NCBI GenBank assembly: GCA_020047725.1 | Contig: JAIFNM010000062.1 | Coordinates: 1-13,250 of the forward strand | From: Betaproteobacteria bacterium | GTDB taxonomy: Bacteria > Pseudomonadota > Gammaproteobacteria > Burkholderiales > Rhodocyclaceae | Length of the DNA: 13,250 nucleotides | Direction of reading: 5' to 3' | In this document: positions 12,753-13,250 of the stretch, piece after piece | Position numbering within the stretch: the stretch's first letter is position 1 | Layout: the number at the start of each line of letters is the position of its first letter | Translations under genes and position numbers: made by a program | Notes under the pieces: generated by a model | Database searches by the model: none | What the model was told of the DNA's origin: nothing | Seen by the model: only the letters and a program-made list of their open reading frames with translations

Positions 12753-13250
12753 GTTCTGCTAATCGCGACATGTCTTTCGCCGCCGTTACGGCGCGCAAGA
12801 ACGAGATCATGAAGGCGAGCCTCGGCATCGACTTCACGGATTTCATCCAGAGTCCGATTGCCTTCGACTACGAGCGCATGATGGGCGAGACAGGCTACAG
12901 TCTTGATGACATTGCCCGTATTCAGTTCGACAGCAAGGTCGGCAATACACCGCTCTTTGAGCTGAAAAACCTGACCGAAGCCGTCCGTGCCTTCGCCGGG
13001 CCGGGCAAGGGCGCGACGATTCTGGTCAAGGACGAAGCGGCCAATGCTTCGGGTTCCTTCAAGGCACGCCGTGCGTCGATCAGCGCCTTTGAAGCGCGCA
13101 AGAAGGGCTACAAAGGCATGGCTGCTGCTTCCAGCGGCAACTACGGCGCGGCGGTGGCAAGCCAGGCGGCGATGCGCGGCCTGAAATGCATCATCCTGCA
13201 GGAAGTCTTCGACAGCCGCTACGTCGGGCAGCCGGAAATCGTGGAGAAAA
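12749..13250 (+). CDS. ortB: 2-amino-4-oxopentanoate thiolase, beta subunit (partial)
   Basis: The first 167 residues of a fold-type II PLP enzyme related to threonine synthase; the gene runs off the right edge. The N-terminal region has MKASLGIDFTDFIQSPIAFDYERMM, then VGNTPLFELKNL (64-75) and KDEAANASGSFKARRASIS. Lys105 (SGSFK) is the expected PLP Schiff-base residue, and ASSGNYGAAVASQAAMRG follows, with SSGNYG as the substrate/PLP loop. It carries the catalytic PLP site of the OrtAB complex. The Shine-Dalgarno AGGAGA lies 5-10 bases before the ATG, inside ortA. In Clostridia the next genes are oraS, oraE and orr; they are expected downstream but cannot be seen here. Threonine synthase proper is excluded by the paired small ortA gene. 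Confidence 0.9.
   Translation, partial: MSSANRDMSFAAVTARKNEIMKASLGIDFTDFIQSPIAFDYERMMGETGYSLDDIARIQFDSKVGNTPLFELKNLTEAVRAFAGPGKGATILVKDEAANASGSFKARRASISAFEARKKGYKGMAAASSGNYGAAVASQAAMRGLKCIILQEVFDSRYVGQPEIVEK

Noticed and set aside
12749..13250. Threonine synthase (thrC) as the identity of the last gene, given hom in the window
   Set aside because: The gene overlaps a small ortA-type subunit gene and follows ord, and its N-terminus is not that of ThrC; OrtB explains all of this better.
1..13250. CRISPR arrays, insertion sequences, phage genes or toxin-antitoxin pairs
   Set aside because: No spaced direct repeats, transposase or integrase frames, or typical small gene pairs were seen; the only exact tandem repeat is the 19-bp duplication in the EamA gene.

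Overview
The window looks like chromosome from a betaproteobacterium, probably of the Rhodocyclales type. The reasons are the rpsF-priB-rpsR-rplI order (PriB is found in beta- and gammaproteobacteria), the family resemblance of the housekeeping proteins, and moderately high GC coding DNA. The taxonomic call is inference; no rRNA is present.

Layout. Bases 1-406 hold a complete tRNA-Ser(UGA) gene on the minus strand with its own terminator, and behind it a truncated tRNA-Ser remnant. Next comes a Bax inhibitor-1/YccA-type membrane protein (+), a shared terminator, and a minus-strand pair: an ArnD-like deacetylase/deformylase with a substituted metal-site histidine, and a Mth938-like (DUF498) protein. 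Divergent from these, a GNAT acetyltransferase is translationally coupled to homoserine dehydrogenase (hom). A strong sigma70-like promoter and a structured leader then drive rpsF-priB-rpsR-rplI, which ends in a clear intrinsic terminator. A single-domain threonine/serine dehydratase-like PLP enzyme follows, tail to tail with an EamA-type exporter gene broken by an exact 19-bp tandem duplication.

From about 8246 to the right edge lies an amino-acid catabolic cluster, all on the plus strand: a 29-codon mini-ORF overlapping arginase (rocF), an APC-family amino acid permease, 2,4-diaminopentanoate dehydrogenase (ord), and the two subunits of 2-amino-4-oxopentanoate thiolase (ortA, ortB; ortB is cut by the window edge). 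Together they suggest a route: uptake of arginine or ornithine, cleavage of arginine to ornithine and urea, then (with ornithine racemase and aminomutase OraS/OraE, not seen here but expected outside the window) oxidative degradation of ornithine to alanine and acetyl-CoA. This pathway is best known from amino-acid-fermenting Clostridia, so a proteobacterial version joined to arginase and a permease is the most interesting content here. Its noncoding gaps hold candidate regulatory structure: a repeated GATAATGA element on both sides of the permease, a composite hairpin before ord, and a terminator-like hairpin directly in front of the ortA ribosome binding site.
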